From contig CP069393.1 of assembly GCA_016887505.1 (NCBI GenBank), positions 1,722,001 to 1,786,000 of the forward strand: 64,000 nt of DNA. Reading direction: 5' to 3'. Below are positions 7,975 to 17,086 of the stretch, one piece after another (within the stretch, counting starts at the first letter, position 1; each line of letters starts with the position of its first letter). The notes under the pieces are model-generated. The model was given only the letters and a program-made list of their open reading frames with translations. It was not told the DNA's origin and made no database searches. Source of the stretch: Clostridia bacterium (GTDB lineage: Bacteria; Bacillota; TC1; UBA5767). Position numbers and translations under genes: made by a program.

Positions 7975-8898
7975 CTATTCCCTCTCAATCTTTACAATCA
8001 CTTGAACTAATTCCGGATCAATCTGTACAAACTCATTTTCATTGATTATGCGGACTGAGGTTGAAAAAGTCTTGGTTGCTCCAGTGATATCCACAGGTTC
8101 TGTATCATAGTAAATTATATTACGGAAATTTTCATAATCTCCATTAATTCGCACTTCATCTGGTGTCACATCAATACCAACCAGTTTATAACCAACTGCT
8201 GGTTCACCCACAAGAGGAACATGTACCGGTTTTAAAAGTGTTGCTAGTTCAGAATAAATGGGTAAGTCAACTTGTATAACACTGGGTTCAATGCGCAACC
8301 GGTCGGTAATTTCATTGCCTTGATCATCCAAAACCCGGATGGGCAAGGTTTTACTGTATGATGTCTCATAATTCAGAATAATATTCACGATTACCCTGTC
8401 GATTGCATCTAGCCACTCCTGTGGCCCTTCTACCAAGACCTCTGAAGGAGAAAGCACAGCAGACAGAGTATTGTACCCTTCGCTTGGATAGCCAGTTACA
8501 CTCGCAACAACCGGCAGCTGGACAGATTCTATTTCAGCAATGGATACTTCTACCTTAGGCGGATTGACATCCACAAGTTCCACAGATTCAGGCACATTTA
8601 CAGTTACATCCAAGGTATTCGAGCCTATTTTGCTTGCGGAAAGATCTACAGTACCTACAATATCTTCCTCAGAAATGAACTCTAAGTCCTCGCTACGACC
8701 TTCTAGGCGAACGTTTACAGTATCTTCTTGGCTTGCAATCATTTGGTCTTGTGGTAGATTAATATATTCAACGGGAACCAACAAGATTTTTTGCTCCATG
8801 GGATTGTCTGCAAAACTAACGCCAACCCAAAGAGCCATCGCTAGAATTACTGCCACGATTTTATAAACCAAATCAGTATCAAATATCCTATTTTTCAT
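7975..8898 (-). CDS. cdaR: CdaA regulatory protein, YbbR-domain membrane protein
   Basis: 307 aa: a short cytoplasmic N-terminus, one membrane anchor at roughly residues 11-30, then an extracellular array of about three YbbR repeats (each with VxVPVxxxN- or VxLxG-type strands). In known systems CdaR binds the membrane part of CdaA and modulates its cyclase activity. It overlaps the end of cdaA by 11 bp, and the FAD gene starts one base after its stop. Placement between cdaA and glmM is the conserved Bacillota order. No enzymatic motifs are present. Confidence 0.93.
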   Translation of the reverse strand: MKNRIFDTDLVYKIVAVILAMALWVGVSFADNPMEQKILLVPVEYINLPQDQMIASQEDTVNVRLEGRSEDLEFISEEDIVGTVDLSASKIGSNTLDVTVNVPESVELVDVNPPKVEVSIAEIESVQLPVVASVTGYPSEGYNTLSAVLSPSEVLVEGPQEWLDAIDRVIVNIILNYETSYSKTLPIRVLDDQGNEITDRLRIEPSVIQVDLPIYSELATLLKPVHVPLVGEPAVGYKLVGIDVTPDEVRINGDYENFRNIIYYDTEPVDITGATKTFSTSVRIINENEFVQIDPELVQVIVKIERE

Positions 8899-9757
8899 TT
8901 ACGCCACCTCGATTCGAGAAGAAACCACCACTTTGGAAATTATTACTTAACAGCAAATCTTCCAGTTGTTTCTTCAAGGTATCTTCATCTAAATAACGCG
9001 TCAATTTGGCACTATTTGACAGAGAGATCGTACCCGTTTCCTCAGATACCACAATAGTAACCGCATCCGATACCTCTGAAATACCTAGACTAGCTCGGTG
9101 CCTAGTCCCTAAGTTATTGCTCAAATATGGGCTATCTGACAAAGGTAGAAAGCAAGATGCCGCAATAATGCGGTCTCCACGAATTACAACCGCACCGTCA
9201 TGCAATGGGGTGTTGGGTACAAAAATATTTTCCAACAGTTCACTAGAAACCATTCCATCTATTTTGATGCCTGTATCAATATAGTCATTGATACCAGTTT
9301 CTCGCTCTATTACAATCAAGGCGCCAGTATGTTGTTCAGAAAGATCCGTTGCAGCCCGAACCAATTCATTAATCACTTCGGCCATGTCTTCAGCTCCTAT
9401 CATCCGAAAAGAGCGCGAAAAAAGTCGACCCTTACCTAGCTGTGCTAGTGCTCGACGAATTTCTGGTTGAAAAACTACGGGAAGCGCTACTGCAATAGCA
9501 AGTTCCAAACGACCTAAAAGCCAATTAATGGTCGTTAACCCCAATACGTTAGAAACACTGGCAAACACCAAAAGAATCAACAATCCCTTCAATAATTGCA
9601 CAGCTCTAGTACCTTCTACTAGAAGGATCGCTTTGTAAAAAATATAGGATACGATAGCAATATCCGTAATAAGTAGAATCCAGCCGAGTATACCTTCCGG
9701 CAAAAGTGAATTAAACATGTTTGACCACCATTTATTTAGAGTTTCTGTTATATCCAT
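8888..9757 (-). CDS. cdaA: Diadenylate cyclase (membrane, DAC domain)
   Basis: 289 aa. Three N-terminal membrane helices (about residues 21-42, 50-70 and 75-95) are followed by a DisA_N (DAC) catalytic domain. The active-site motifs are present: DGA at residues 187-189 and GTRHRA at 217-222, with the SEETG motif at 238-242. It makes c-di-AMP from two ATP; c-di-AMP controls potassium/osmolyte transport and cell-wall homeostasis. There is a TATACT -10 element at 9786-9781 in the divergent region, but the ATG lacks a strong Shine-Dalgarno sequence. The first gene of cdaA-cdaR-FAD-glmM. Confidence 0.95.
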   Translation of the reverse strand: MDITETLNKWWSNMFNSLLPEGILGWILLITDIAIVSYIFYKAILLVEGTRAVQLLKGLLILLVFASVSNVLGLTTINWLLGRLELAIAVALPVVFQPEIRRALAQLGKGRLFSRSFRMIGAEDMAEVINELVRAATDLSEQHTGALIVIERETGINDYIDTGIKIDGMVSSELLENIFVPNTPLHDGAVVIRGDRIIAASCFLPLSDSPYLSNNLGTRHRASLGISEVSDAVTIVVSEETGTISLSNSAKLTRYLDEDTLKKQLEDLLLSNNFQSGGFFSNRGGVNEK

Positions 9758-9780
9758 GTTATCATATCCATAGCACCTAT

Positions 9781-9788
9781 AGTATAAT
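9781..9788. promoter_or_regulatory. Overlapping divergent -10 elements between cdaA and the DUF881 pair
   Basis: Within the 86-bp divergent gap the plus strand reads TATAAT at 9783-9788 and the minus strand reads TATACT at 9786-9781. Neither has a convincing -35, so these are tentative, but the overlap would make the two directions compete. Confidence 0.45.
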
Positions 9789-9843
9789 GATTTGTGTACA
9801 TAAGGAAAAAAACTGCAAACTTTTTACCACATGAGGAATTAAT

Positions 9844-10809
9844 ATGAGAATAAAGAATATGTTGTCCTTCTTTTTGGTTACAGTCCTGTTGGGACTGACG
9901 TCAGTTGCCCTCTATCAGGCCAACAACCCGTCTACCCCTCCAGCATCGGAGAACCAACAATTGATTGATATCATCACACAACAAGAATTGGATATTGAAA
10001 AAATGGAGCAGAAAATGGACGAGCTTAGACTGTCCATTGACACAGAGCTTGGTCAACAGACGCAGGGTCTAAGCGTCATAAGCTCACTTCGCAATTCTTT
10101 GCAAAGTGCCCGCTATTTTTCAGGCCTCAGCGAACGTACTGGCGAGGGTATCGTCATCACTCTTACTGACAATGTTCAAGGGGCAGAAATCGCTAAGGCT
10201 GAAAACCCTAGTCAATACCGACCAGACAATTATATCCTCCACGACAAGAATTTGCTCTATATCGTGAATGATCTTAAAGCTGCAAATCCAGACGGGATTG
10301 CCATAAACAATCAGCGACTAGTAAGCAACACCAACATTCGCTGTGTGGGTACTGTTATTCTGGTGAATGACCGTAGATTAGCGCCTCCCTACCAAATTTC
10401 AGTTTTGGGAGACAAAGATAAAATTATGCAAGCAATTTTTGATTCTGGAGAAGTGGAATACTTGGTAAGTAGCGGCTTTTCTATTACCTATGAAGAGAGC
10501 GATGAAATCGTATTGCCAGCTTTCAAGGGAAATCTAAACCTGCAATATGCTAAACGATATGTGGAACCAGTGGAAGAAATTCCTATGGAAAATCTGCAAG
10601 ATACTGTCGGTGAAACTAGTAGCGATACAGAAGACCTACCAGATGAGGATAATACCGTCTACACCGACAATAGCACCGGGCAAACAATCACACCAACAGT
10701 TGATGAACTAGAATCTGAAGGTGAAGCAGAAGAGCTAGTTGATGATGAGGCGAATCAAAGCATACGTGAGTCTAATGAAGAGGACGTGATCAACAATGAC
10801 GTGGAATAA
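9844..10809 (+). CDS. DUF881 membrane-anchored protein with acidic tail
   Basis: 321 aa. One N-terminal transmembrane segment (about residues 7-25), a coiled-coil-prone stretch (about 40-75, QQELDIEKMEQKMDELRL-like) and a DUF881 domain (about 85-225), as in the YlxW/YlxX proteins found near division genes in Bacillus. It differs in a strongly acidic, low-complexity C-terminal tail of about 75 residues rich in Glu, Asp, Ser and Thr. The ribosome binding site GAGGAAT precedes the ATG. It overlaps the next DUF881 gene by 14 bp. Function is unknown; surface-facing location is inferred from the single anchor. Confidence 0.8.
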   Translation: MRIKNMLSFFLVTVLLGLTSVALYQANNPSTPPASENQQLIDIITQQELDIEKMEQKMDELRLSIDTELGQQTQGLSVISSLRNSLQSARYFSGLSERTGEGIVITLTDNVQGAEIAKAENPSQYRPDNYILHDKNLLYIVNDLKAANPDGIAINNQRLVSNTNIRCVGTVILVNDRRLAPPYQISVLGDKDKIMQAIFDSGEVEYLVSSGFSITYEESDEIVLPAFKGNLNLQYAKRYVEPVEEIPMENLQDTVGETSSDTEDLPDEDNTVYTDNSTGQTITPTVDELESEGEAEELVDDEANQSIRESNEEDVINNDVE

Positions 10810-11497
10810 ACAATACTCTTGGATTGGAATGCTAACGGTTACCTTGCTGTTGATTGGAATAATCTTATCTAGCCAAAGTAATTCAATGGAAGAATATATC
10901 GCTACGCTAGAATCTCAAAAAGAACCAGACTTGTTGGCCCTATGGCACAGCAACGACCAACGTTTGGCCTCTTTGCAAGGCGAATACTACTTGATGCAAG
11001 CAGAATATGATGATATGCAATCCCAAACTAGCCAAGGAAAAGTTTCCATTGGAACCATTCTAACAGAAATAGATAGCATCCATGTTTTTAATGGGGATGT
11101 GGAAACAGAAGGGCCAGGTGTGGAAATTGTCTTCACGGGCGAAATTCCATTGGTAGCCAATGAAATACTAGATGTGGTCAATGAGCTTTACAATTCCGGA
11201 GCAGAGGCTGTATCAATCAATGGCAAACGCCTAACCTCAAGGACCCATCTAAATCAAATTGCTACTGACTTTGGATATGATATTAGACTAGATAAAATGC
11301 TTATTAGTTATCCTTTGACCATTCAGGCTATAGGAGATAGTCATGGACTCTACACTGGACTTACCATCATCGGTGGTATCGTAGATAAATTGAATAGTTA
11401 TTCCATCTTTCCTACCATTAGCTCAAGAGATAACATCGTAATCGATGCTTCCATGGACAAAGATAACTACCCAGCCTACCAACCAACTAGTGAATAA
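10796..11497 (+). CDS. DUF881 membrane-anchored protein (second copy)
   Basis: 233 aa. An N-terminal membrane anchor at about residues 10-27 (WIGMLTVTLLLIGIILSS), a short coiled-coil-like region to residue 80, then the DUF881 domain (VETEGPGVEIVFTG and INGKRLTSRTHL segments). It lacks the acidic tail of its neighbour, so the two probably form a complementary pair rather than redundant copies (inference). Translational coupling is likely because it starts inside the end of the preceding gene. Divergent from cdaA, which may suggest a cell-envelope role. A terminator follows. Confidence 0.8.
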   Translation: MTWNKQYSWIGMLTVTLLLIGIILSSQSNSMEEYIATLESQKEPDLLALWHSNDQRLASLQGEYYLMQAEYDDMQSQTSQGKVSIGTILTEIDSIHVFNGDVETEGPGVEIVFTGEIPLVANEILDVVNELYNSGAEAVSINGKRLTSRTHLNQIATDFGYDIRLDKMLISYPLTIQAIGDSHGLYTGLTIIGGIVDKLNSYSIFPTISSRDNIVIDASMDKDNYPAYQPTSE

Positions 11498-11500
11498 TTG

Positions 11501-11531
11501 AAAACCGCGGTTATCTTACCGCGGTTTTTTT
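11501..11531 (+). terminator. Terminator after the DUF881 pair
   Basis: 10-bp stem 11502-11511 with 11518-11527, GC-rich core, followed by a T-run. Confidence 0.87.
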
Positions 11532-11564
11532 ATGTCTAGAAGCTAAAAGCTAGACTCCCCTTAT

Positions 11565-12191
11565 TTACTTCAAAATGATATCTGTGGGATTCTCATGAAT
11601 AATCCTAGACAAACAGGCAATCCTATTTCCAAGATTAAATGCTGACCGAATCGCCTCTGGATCACGGTTCTCATCCCAGCGCTTATGGTCATTGGAAAAT
11701 ACATAGCTACCAGCATTCTCCCATTTTTCTCCACCCATTACCACCATACCTTGGCTAAGGAAAAAATTCAGAATACCGGATACGGTAATTTCCTGGCCAC
11801 CATTGCGTGATCCTCCAACAGCAATGGCTCCACCCACCTTTGAACCGAAGGGCCGGATATCTTGGTGTAGATCATGGGATCGGGAACGGAAGCGGTTGAA
11901 TAAGCAGGCAAGTTGCGCATTGTAATTCATATCATAAACCGGGGATCCTATGATAATCCCATCAGCCTCAAACATAGCCTGGATAATTTCTTGGGCATCG
12001 TCATCATAAACACAAGTATTCGTCCTCATACACTTCTCGCAATGAATACAAGGATGAATGGTCTTTCCGCGAAGTGAAATGTATTTCGTTTCTACTTCCC
12101 CAATATCGGCCGCACCCTCAAGCGCCTTCTTCACAGCGTAGTCGGTACCAGCTTTTCTAGGGCTACTGCTAATTCCTAAAATCTTTACCAT
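11565..12191 (-). CDS. Iron-sulfur flavoprotein (NADPH-dependent FMN reductase-like fold)
   Basis: 208 aa. Flavodoxin-like fold beginning MVKILGISSSPRK with the phosphate-binding SSSPRKAG loop. A compact cysteine cluster C48-x2-C51-x2-C54-x5-C60 matches the iron-sulfur flavoprotein (Isf) pattern for a [4Fe-4S] cluster next to FMN. The IIGSPVYDMNYN and GGSRNGGQE segments contact FMN. Family members pass electrons between ferredoxin and small oxidants in anaerobes; the partner here is unknown. It lies 67 bp after the permease gene nupQ but a terminator hairpin separates them, so it may be transcribed partly on its own. Confidence 0.87.
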   Translation of the reverse strand: MVKILGISSSPRKAGTDYAVKKALEGAADIGEVETKYISLRGKTIHPCIHCEKCMRTNTCVYDDDAQEIIQAMFEADGIIIGSPVYDMNYNAQLACLFNRFRSRSHDLHQDIRPFGSKVGGAIAVGGSRNGGQEITVSGILNFFLSQGMVVMGGEKWENAGSYVFSNDHKRWDENRDPEAIRSAFNLGNRIACLSRIIHENPTDIILK

Positions 12192-12215
12192 TTGGCTCCT
12201 CCTTCATATATAAAT

Positions 12216-12244
12216 AAAAAGGAGAGCAGTAAGCTCCCCTTTCA
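12216..12244 (-). terminator. Terminator after the nucleoside ABC transporter
   Basis: Minus-strand imperfect stem (12242-12233 with 12227-12218), 5-nt loop, then TTTTTATTTA. Lies between the nupQ-like and Isf genes. Confidence 0.75.
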
Positions 12245-12258
12245 TGTCAGTCAGTCAA

Positions 12259-13200
12259 CTACTCTTCATCAGGATAGTAAGGTACGCCCCAAGCTGCTGG
12301 AACAGCACCTGATCCCATTACTACCAACAATACCAAGGTCAGTATATATGGGAACATGATAGGAATCTGATAAGCCACTGGAATTCCAACTGTTTGAATT
12401 CTAAGCTGCAATCCTTGTGCTAAACCAAACATCAAAGCACCTAAACCAGCACCTAGCGGATGGAATCTACCGAAAATGATACAAGCAAAGGCAATAAAGC
12501 CACGACCTGCTGTCATGTTGTCGATAAAAGTATTCAATCCAGTAATGGAAAGTGCTGCACCGGAAAGTCCTCCCATGGCACCTGCAAAAAGCAATGCCAA
12601 ATAACGAACTTTAGCTACATTGACACCCATGGTTTCCGCTGCTTTAGGATACTCTCCTACTGCACGGATTTTTAAACCCCAGGTTGTCTTATAGAATACC
12701 CACCAGATAACCGGAACCGATAAAATGGCGATATAGACAAAAATAGTTTGTTGGAAAAATACTGGTCCGAAGAAAGGCAAATCCTTCAGAGCTTGCGGCC
12801 AACCAATTTCCGAAAATCCAGGAGAACGCAAGGCATTGGTGCTAGTCCCGAACAAGGTTCGAAGTAGGGAGCTGGCAAGACCCATACTGAAGGTATTGAT
12901 AGCAACCGCAACGACTACCTGGTTCATTACCAAGGTAATGGTAGTAAAGGCATGCAACAAGCCCAAAAGCATACATGAAATAACGGCAATTAGTACACCC
13001 ATCCATGGATTTCCTGTAAAATACGATCCAGCAAATGCTGCAAATGCACCAATCAGCATCATACCATCAATGCCAAGATTCAAAACACCAGTACGCTCGT
13101 TTACTACACCACCCATAGCAGCCAAAATCAAAGGAGTGGCAAAACGCAGACTGTTTCCTAGGAACTCAGCTGTAAAAATTACACTAGCTAACTCACCCAT
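12259..13200 (-). CDS. BMP-type nucleoside ABC transporter permease (NupQ/YufQ-like)
   Basis: 313 aa, hydrophobic, about eight to ten membrane helices of the BPD_transp_2 (branched-chain/ribose) permease family. Typical segments are the GAMGGLSGAALSI loop and an early RTGVLNLGIDGMMLIGAF motif that marks nucleoside permeases. It starts inside the end of the partner permease (8-bp overlap). With the neighbouring permease, the double ATPase and the BMP lipoprotein it forms a complete importer of the nucleoside class. The precise substrate (purine or pyrimidine nucleoside, or related base) is not visible from sequence. Confidence 0.9.
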   Translation of the reverse strand: MGELASVIFTAEFLGNSLRFATPLILAAMGGVVNERTGVLNLGIDGMMLIGAFAAFAGSYFTGNPWMGVLIAVISCMLLGLLHAFTTITLVMNQVVVAVAINTFSMGLASSLLRTLFGTSTNALRSPGFSEIGWPQALKDLPFFGPVFFQQTIFVYIAILSVPVIWWVFYKTTWGLKIRAVGEYPKAAETMGVNVAKVRYLALLFAGAMGGLSGAALSITGLNTFIDNMTAGRGFIAFACIIFGRFHPLGAGLGALMFGLAQGLQLRIQTVGIPVAYQIPIMFPYILTLVLLVVMGSGAVPAAWGVPYYPDEE

Positions 13201-14278
13201 TCTTTTTCACCAACCTTCTCTTATTAATGATTTTAATAATCCTCGGCATCTCGTTTGAAGCTACCACAAACAGGATTACCATAGCCTGTACCATGTAAAC
13301 AAAGGATACAGGAATACCCGTTGAAATCTGCATGGAGTTCGCTCCAGTCTTCAACGCCCCGAAGAAAAAGGCCGATAACAAGGTTCCAATAGGATTCAGG
13401 TTAGCCAATAGGGCTACTGCGATGGCATCGTAACCAATACCAACTGAGAAGTTTTCAATCAAACGACCGTGGACACCCATGATTTCAATAGCACCAGCAG
13501 TACCAGCGATGAAACCAGAGACAACCATAACTTTGGTCAAAAGATATTTCACATTTACACCTGCGTAATGTAGTGCATTGGGATTGTAACCAGCCGCTAC
13601 CATTTTAAAACCGGTAGTCGTTCTTTTAAAGAACCAAGCTAGGAAAACCGCCAACGCTATTACGAGTAGAACACCTACGTGCAAGTGGCTGCCAAACATT
13701 TTCGGCAAGGTCGCCGAAGGAACCATTGGCAAGGAACGTGGGAAAAATGAATCCGGCTCCTTTAATGGGCCTTGCACGATCATACTCAGAAAATACAGAG
13801 CAACATAGTTCATCAGCATGGTTACAACAATTTCATTGATTCCCTTATAGGCTTTCAAATATCCTGGTATAAAAGCGAACGCTGCTCCCAAGATACCGGC
13901 AAATGCAATAGCCAATCCAATGTGTAGTACCATTGGTAGCCCAGGAAAGTTAATTCCGATAATCGTAGCTCCAATTGCACCTAAGTACAATTGACCTTCC
14001 GCACCAACGTTAAAGATTTCAGATTTATAAGAAAATAGTACGGCCAAGCCGGTAAGAGCTAGTGGCACTGTCTTCACCAAAGAACCTGATAGGGAAGCCC
14101 AGCTCAAAATAGAGCCTTCCAGCAGGTAGTAATATGCTACAAATGGATTCACGCCCTGAGACCAAATGAATATGGCACCAACCAATAGGCCTAACAAAAT
14201 CCCGATGATTGGGGTTATGATACTACCCCACTGTATTCGAGAAGCGAATCCAAGAGATTTTTTATTATTGTCTCCCAT
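13193..14278 (-). CDS. BMP-type nucleoside ABC transporter permease (NupP/YufP-like)
   Basis: 361 aa from the ATG at 14278, which shares a base with the stop of the ATPase gene and follows GGGAGGAAG; the longer frame from 14299 is less likely. Multi-helix BPD_transp_2 permease. Characteristic are SYKSEIFNVGAEGQLYLGAIG in helices 2-3 (the nucleoside permease signature), a central SATLPKMFGSHL extracellular stretch and the VSGFIAGTAGAIEIMGVHG loop. It is the larger of the two permease subunits. Located in the cytoplasmic membrane. Confidence 0.9.
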   Translation of the reverse strand: MGDNNKKSLGFASRIQWGSIITPIIGILLGLLVGAIFIWSQGVNPFVAYYYLLEGSILSWASLSGSLVKTVPLALTGLAVLFSYKSEIFNVGAEGQLYLGAIGATIIGINFPGLPMVLHIGLAIAFAGILGAAFAFIPGYLKAYKGINEIVVTMLMNYVALYFLSMIVQGPLKEPDSFFPRSLPMVPSATLPKMFGSHLHVGVLLVIALAVFLAWFFKRTTTGFKMVAAGYNPNALHYAGVNVKYLLTKVMVVSGFIAGTAGAIEIMGVHGRLIENFSVGIGYDAIAVALLANLNPIGTLLSAFFFGALKTGANSMQISTGIPVSFVYMVQAMVILFVVASNEMPRIIKIINKRRLVKKNG

Positions 14279-15816
14279 TATTCTTCCTCCCTTGGACAAT
14301 CCATATCCGTTCGTCTAGTTCCAGCCATCATCAGACCAATTTCTTGAATGGTAACATCACCATTTTTCACTACGCCCATGAATTCGCCTTCATACATAAC
14401 AGCGATACGGTCTGCTACTTGCAGTATTTCTTCCAATTCAGTAGAAACAAGCAATACAGCAGCTCCACGGTCTCTTTGGTCAATTAACTTTTGGCGGACA
14501 AATTCAGTAGCTCCGATATCCAAGCCTCTAGAAGGTTGAACTGCGATTAGAATATCCGGTTCACGGCAGAGCTCTCTTGCTAAAATAATTTTCTGTTGAT
14601 TACCACCAGATAATTCTCTAGCAGGAACATTGGCGTCTGGTGCTTTAATATGATACTGATTAATCATATCAGCGCCATGACTATCCACTACTGCTTTGTT
14701 GAAAATACCGTTTTTGGAATATGGTTCCAAGTAATGATCTGTTAAAAGCAAATTGTCTTTGATGGCCATTTGTAGTACAAGGCCGGTATGTTGTCTGTCT
14801 TGAGGAATATGAGATACTCCTTGCTCATATACATCACGTACATCAAGTTTGTTCTTTTCAACGCCTTTAATGACTACTGATCCCTCTTGGAAAGTAATCA
14901 TACCAGTTAAGGCTTCGGCTAACTCATTCTGTCCATTGCCGTCAACACCAGCAATACCCAAAATTTCTCCACCATGAACTTTCATGGACAAATTGTTCAC
15001 ACGAGTGATGCCTTCTTTGTCAACCACTTTCAAGTTCTTGGCTTCCAAAAATACATCCTTCATATTTAATTCTTTTTCTTCAAATTCGAACAATACATCC
15101 CGACCAACCATGAGATTGGCAAGTTCATTTGGATTTGTTTCCGTGGTGCGAACACAACCAGCGACTTTCCCATCTCTTAGAACTGTCACGCAATTCGACA
15201 ATTCCATAACTTCTTCAAGTTTATGGGTAATAATCAGTACTGATTTTCCTTCTTTGGTTAATTTCTTAACAACTTTAAAAAGTTCTTCTACTTCTTGGGG
15301 TGTAAGTACAGCGGTTGCCTCATCTAAGATGAGAATCTCTGCCTCACGATATAATACCTTAAGAATTTCCACACGTTGTTGTAAACCAACGGGCAAGTTT
15401 TTCACTTTTTCTTTAGGATCAATGCCGAAATTATATCTGTCTGATAGTTCTTGAATTTTCTTTTCTGCTGCATCCAAATTCAAAAACGGCTCTCTGCCTG
15501 ACTTCAGACCCAGTATGATGTTCTCTGCCACAGTAAGCTCAGGAACAAGCATGAAATGCTGGTGCACCATGCCAATACCAAGTTTAATGGCATCATCACT
15601 GCTGTTGATCTCTACTTCTTTTCCTTTAACATAGATCTTACCGCCGTCTTGACGGTACAGACCATAGAGACAGTTCATCAAGGTGGATTTTCCTGCGCCG
15701 TTTTCTCCTAAAAGCGCTAGAACTTCACCCTTCTCCAATTTCAGGTCTACGTCCTGATTCGCAATTACTTTTGGAAAAATCTTGGTGATCTTTTCCAATT
15801 CCAATACAGTTGCCAA
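14278..15816 (-). CDS. Nucleoside ABC transporter ATP-binding protein, two fused NBDs (NupO/YufO-like)
   Basis: 512 aa. The first ATPase domain has Walker A GENGAGKST (about residues 36-44) and Walker B LILDEATAVL. The second has the degenerate Walker A GVDGNGQNE and IAVQPSRGLD in place of a standard Walker B, plus the LSGGNQQK signature; this asymmetry is normal for sugar/nucleoside importers. The start codon is TTG at 15816, 9 nt behind GGAGG. It energises import by the two downstream permeases. A terminator-like hairpin upstream (15890-15922) should make it less abundant than the binding protein. Confidence 0.92.
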   Translation of the reverse strand: MATVLELEKITKIFPKVIANQDVDLKLEKGEVLALLGENGAGKSTLMNCLYGLYRQDGGKIYVKGKEVEINSSDDAIKLGIGMVHQHFMLVPELTVAENIILGLKSGREPFLNLDAAEKKIQELSDRYNFGIDPKEKVKNLPVGLQQRVEILKVLYREAEILILDEATAVLTPQEVEELFKVVKKLTKEGKSVLIITHKLEEVMELSNCVTVLRDGKVAGCVRTTETNPNELANLMVGRDVLFEFEEKELNMKDVFLEAKNLKVVDKEGITRVNNLSMKVHGGEILGIAGVDGNGQNELAEALTGMITFQEGSVVIKGVEKNKLDVRDVYEQGVSHIPQDRQHTGLVLQMAIKDNLLLTDHYLEPYSKNGIFNKAVVDSHGADMINQYHIKAPDANVPARELSGGNQQKIILARELCREPDILIAVQPSRGLDIGATEFVRQKLIDQRDRGAAVLLVSTELEEILQVADRIAVMYEGEFMGVVKNGDVTIQEIGLMMAGTRRTDMDCPREEE

Positions 15817-15887
15817 ATCTACTTTCCTCCTCTAAAAGCCTAAAGGATAGGGCAAAATAGTTGCCGAATCCGAGTAATTGATAGAGG

Positions 15888-15922
15888 GGAAAAAGGCTTC
15901 TCAAACCCCTTTAAGAAGCCTT
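15888..15922 (-). terminator. Intra-operon attenuating terminator after the BMP lipoprotein gene
   Basis: Minus-strand 9-bp stem 15922-15914 with 15901-15893, 12-nt loop, then TTTTT. It sits between the binding-protein gene and the ATPase gene and probably gives the usual excess of binding protein over transporter. Confidence 0.72.
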
Positions 15923-15951
15923 ACTCCCTTTTTCTTAGTGTTTAGTAACTA

Positions 15952-16992
15952 TTATTTACCAATCATTTCTGCAACGTTTTCGATGTTGTATTCACCGGAT
16001 GCAAATTTTTCCCATTCAGCAATAGTTTTAGCTTTTGCTTCTTCTGGTACGTTTGCAGCCCAAGTACCTAAGGGTTGAGCGCCTTCAGCGATACCATAAA
16101 CGTTTGCACTACCTTCTTCGCCAGCTTGCAATTTGTTAACCATGTCGCCAATGATGTAGGCAACGTCTTGTACGCCAGAAGTAGCAACTAAGTCAGGTGA
16201 AAGTACATTCAGGTCTCCAGACCAACCAATGAACCATACGCCTTCAGTTTCTTCACATGCTTGAATAGCACCAGCGTCACATGCATCACCAATACCGATG
16301 ATTACGTCTACGCCTTGAGAAATCATAGCTTTTGCAGCTTCTTTACCAGCAGCGATGTCTACCCATGAACCGGTATAAGCAACGCTTACTTCAACATCAG
16401 GATACATAGAAGCCATAGTAGCTTGAATGGTGTCAACCTCGTCCAAAATGGTCGGGATTTCCATAGCGCCTACGAAACCAATGTGATTGGATTCAGTAAG
16501 TTCTGCAGACAATACAGCCATAACATAACCTAGCTCGCCAGTTCTAAATACACCTGACATCAAGTTAGGTTGTTCTCCACCAGCAAATCCGCCAACTTGA
16601 GCAAATTTCACTTCAGGGAACTCAGCAGCTACAGTAGTTAAAGCATCTCCATACTCGAAACCATGACCAATGATTACATCGTAACCTTTTCTTGCATAGT
16701 CTCTAAGAATGTTTACTTGGTCATCTTGTTTCACGTTCTCAGTGTAGCTTACTTCGTAGCCATCACGCTCTTCAATAAGAAGCAGACCTTCGTAAGCTTG
16801 GCTGTTCCAACCACCGTCGTTAATTGGACCGGAAGTCAGTAGGGCAGCTTTGGGTGCTTCATCCTCAGCAGCGGGTTCTTCAGCAGCAGGTTCTTCAGCG
16901 GCTGGTTCTTCCTCTGCAGGTGCACAACCTGCCACCATAGCGATTGCAAAAATCAAAACCAAACCTAGTGCTAGCAATTTTTTCAGACTCAT
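15952..16992 (-). CDS. BMP family nucleoside-binding lipoprotein (NupN/PnrA-like)
   Basis: 346 aa. A lipoprotein signal peptide ends in the lipobox VAGC, with lipidated Cys23. A short acidic linker follows made of repeated EEPAA units (about residues 27-45). The rest is a periplasmic-binding fold of the BMP/Med/PnrA family: TSGPINDGGWN (residues ~54-64), IIGHGFEYGDALT and a C-terminal YGIAEGAQPLGTW. Known relatives bind purine nucleosides. The ribosome binding site GGGGAGG is strong. It is the second gene of a transcript starting at the zinc dehydrogenase, separated from it by a small GTGGGC/GCCCAC hairpin (17027-17042). Confidence 0.93.
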   Translation of the reverse strand: MSLKKLLALGLVLIFAIAMVAGCAPAEEEPAAEEPAAEEPAAEDEAPKAALLTSGPINDGGWNSQAYEGLLLIEERDGYEVSYTENVKQDDQVNILRDYARKGYDVIIGHGFEYGDALTTVAAEFPEVKFAQVGGFAGGEQPNLMSGVFRTGELGYVMAVLSAELTESNHIGFVGAMEIPTILDEVDTIQATMASMYPDVEVSVAYTGSWVDIAAGKEAAKAMISQGVDVIIGIGDACDAGAIQACEETEGVWFIGWSGDLNVLSPDLVATSGVQDVAYIIGDMVNKLQAGEEGSANVYGIAEGAQPLGTWAANVPEEAKAKTIAEWEKFASGEYNIENVAEMIGK

Positions 16993-17086
16993 AAAACTTT
17001 ACCTCCCCGTAAATTAAGTAGTCTTTGTGGGCTTTAGCCCACGGTATAACACATTCGACGCGTATTTCCGTTCTCCTTTAAAGTGA

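Noticed and set aside
16855-16915. Tandem repeat in the BMP lipoprotein gene as a mobile or regulatory repeat
   Set aside because: It simply encodes repeated EEPAA units of an acidic linker after the lipobox, common in lipoproteins.
16993-17086. Purine riboswitch in front of the nucleoside-binding lipoprotein gene
   Set aside because: Only a small GTGGGC/GCCCAC hairpin is seen; the conserved purine-aptamer core is absent.
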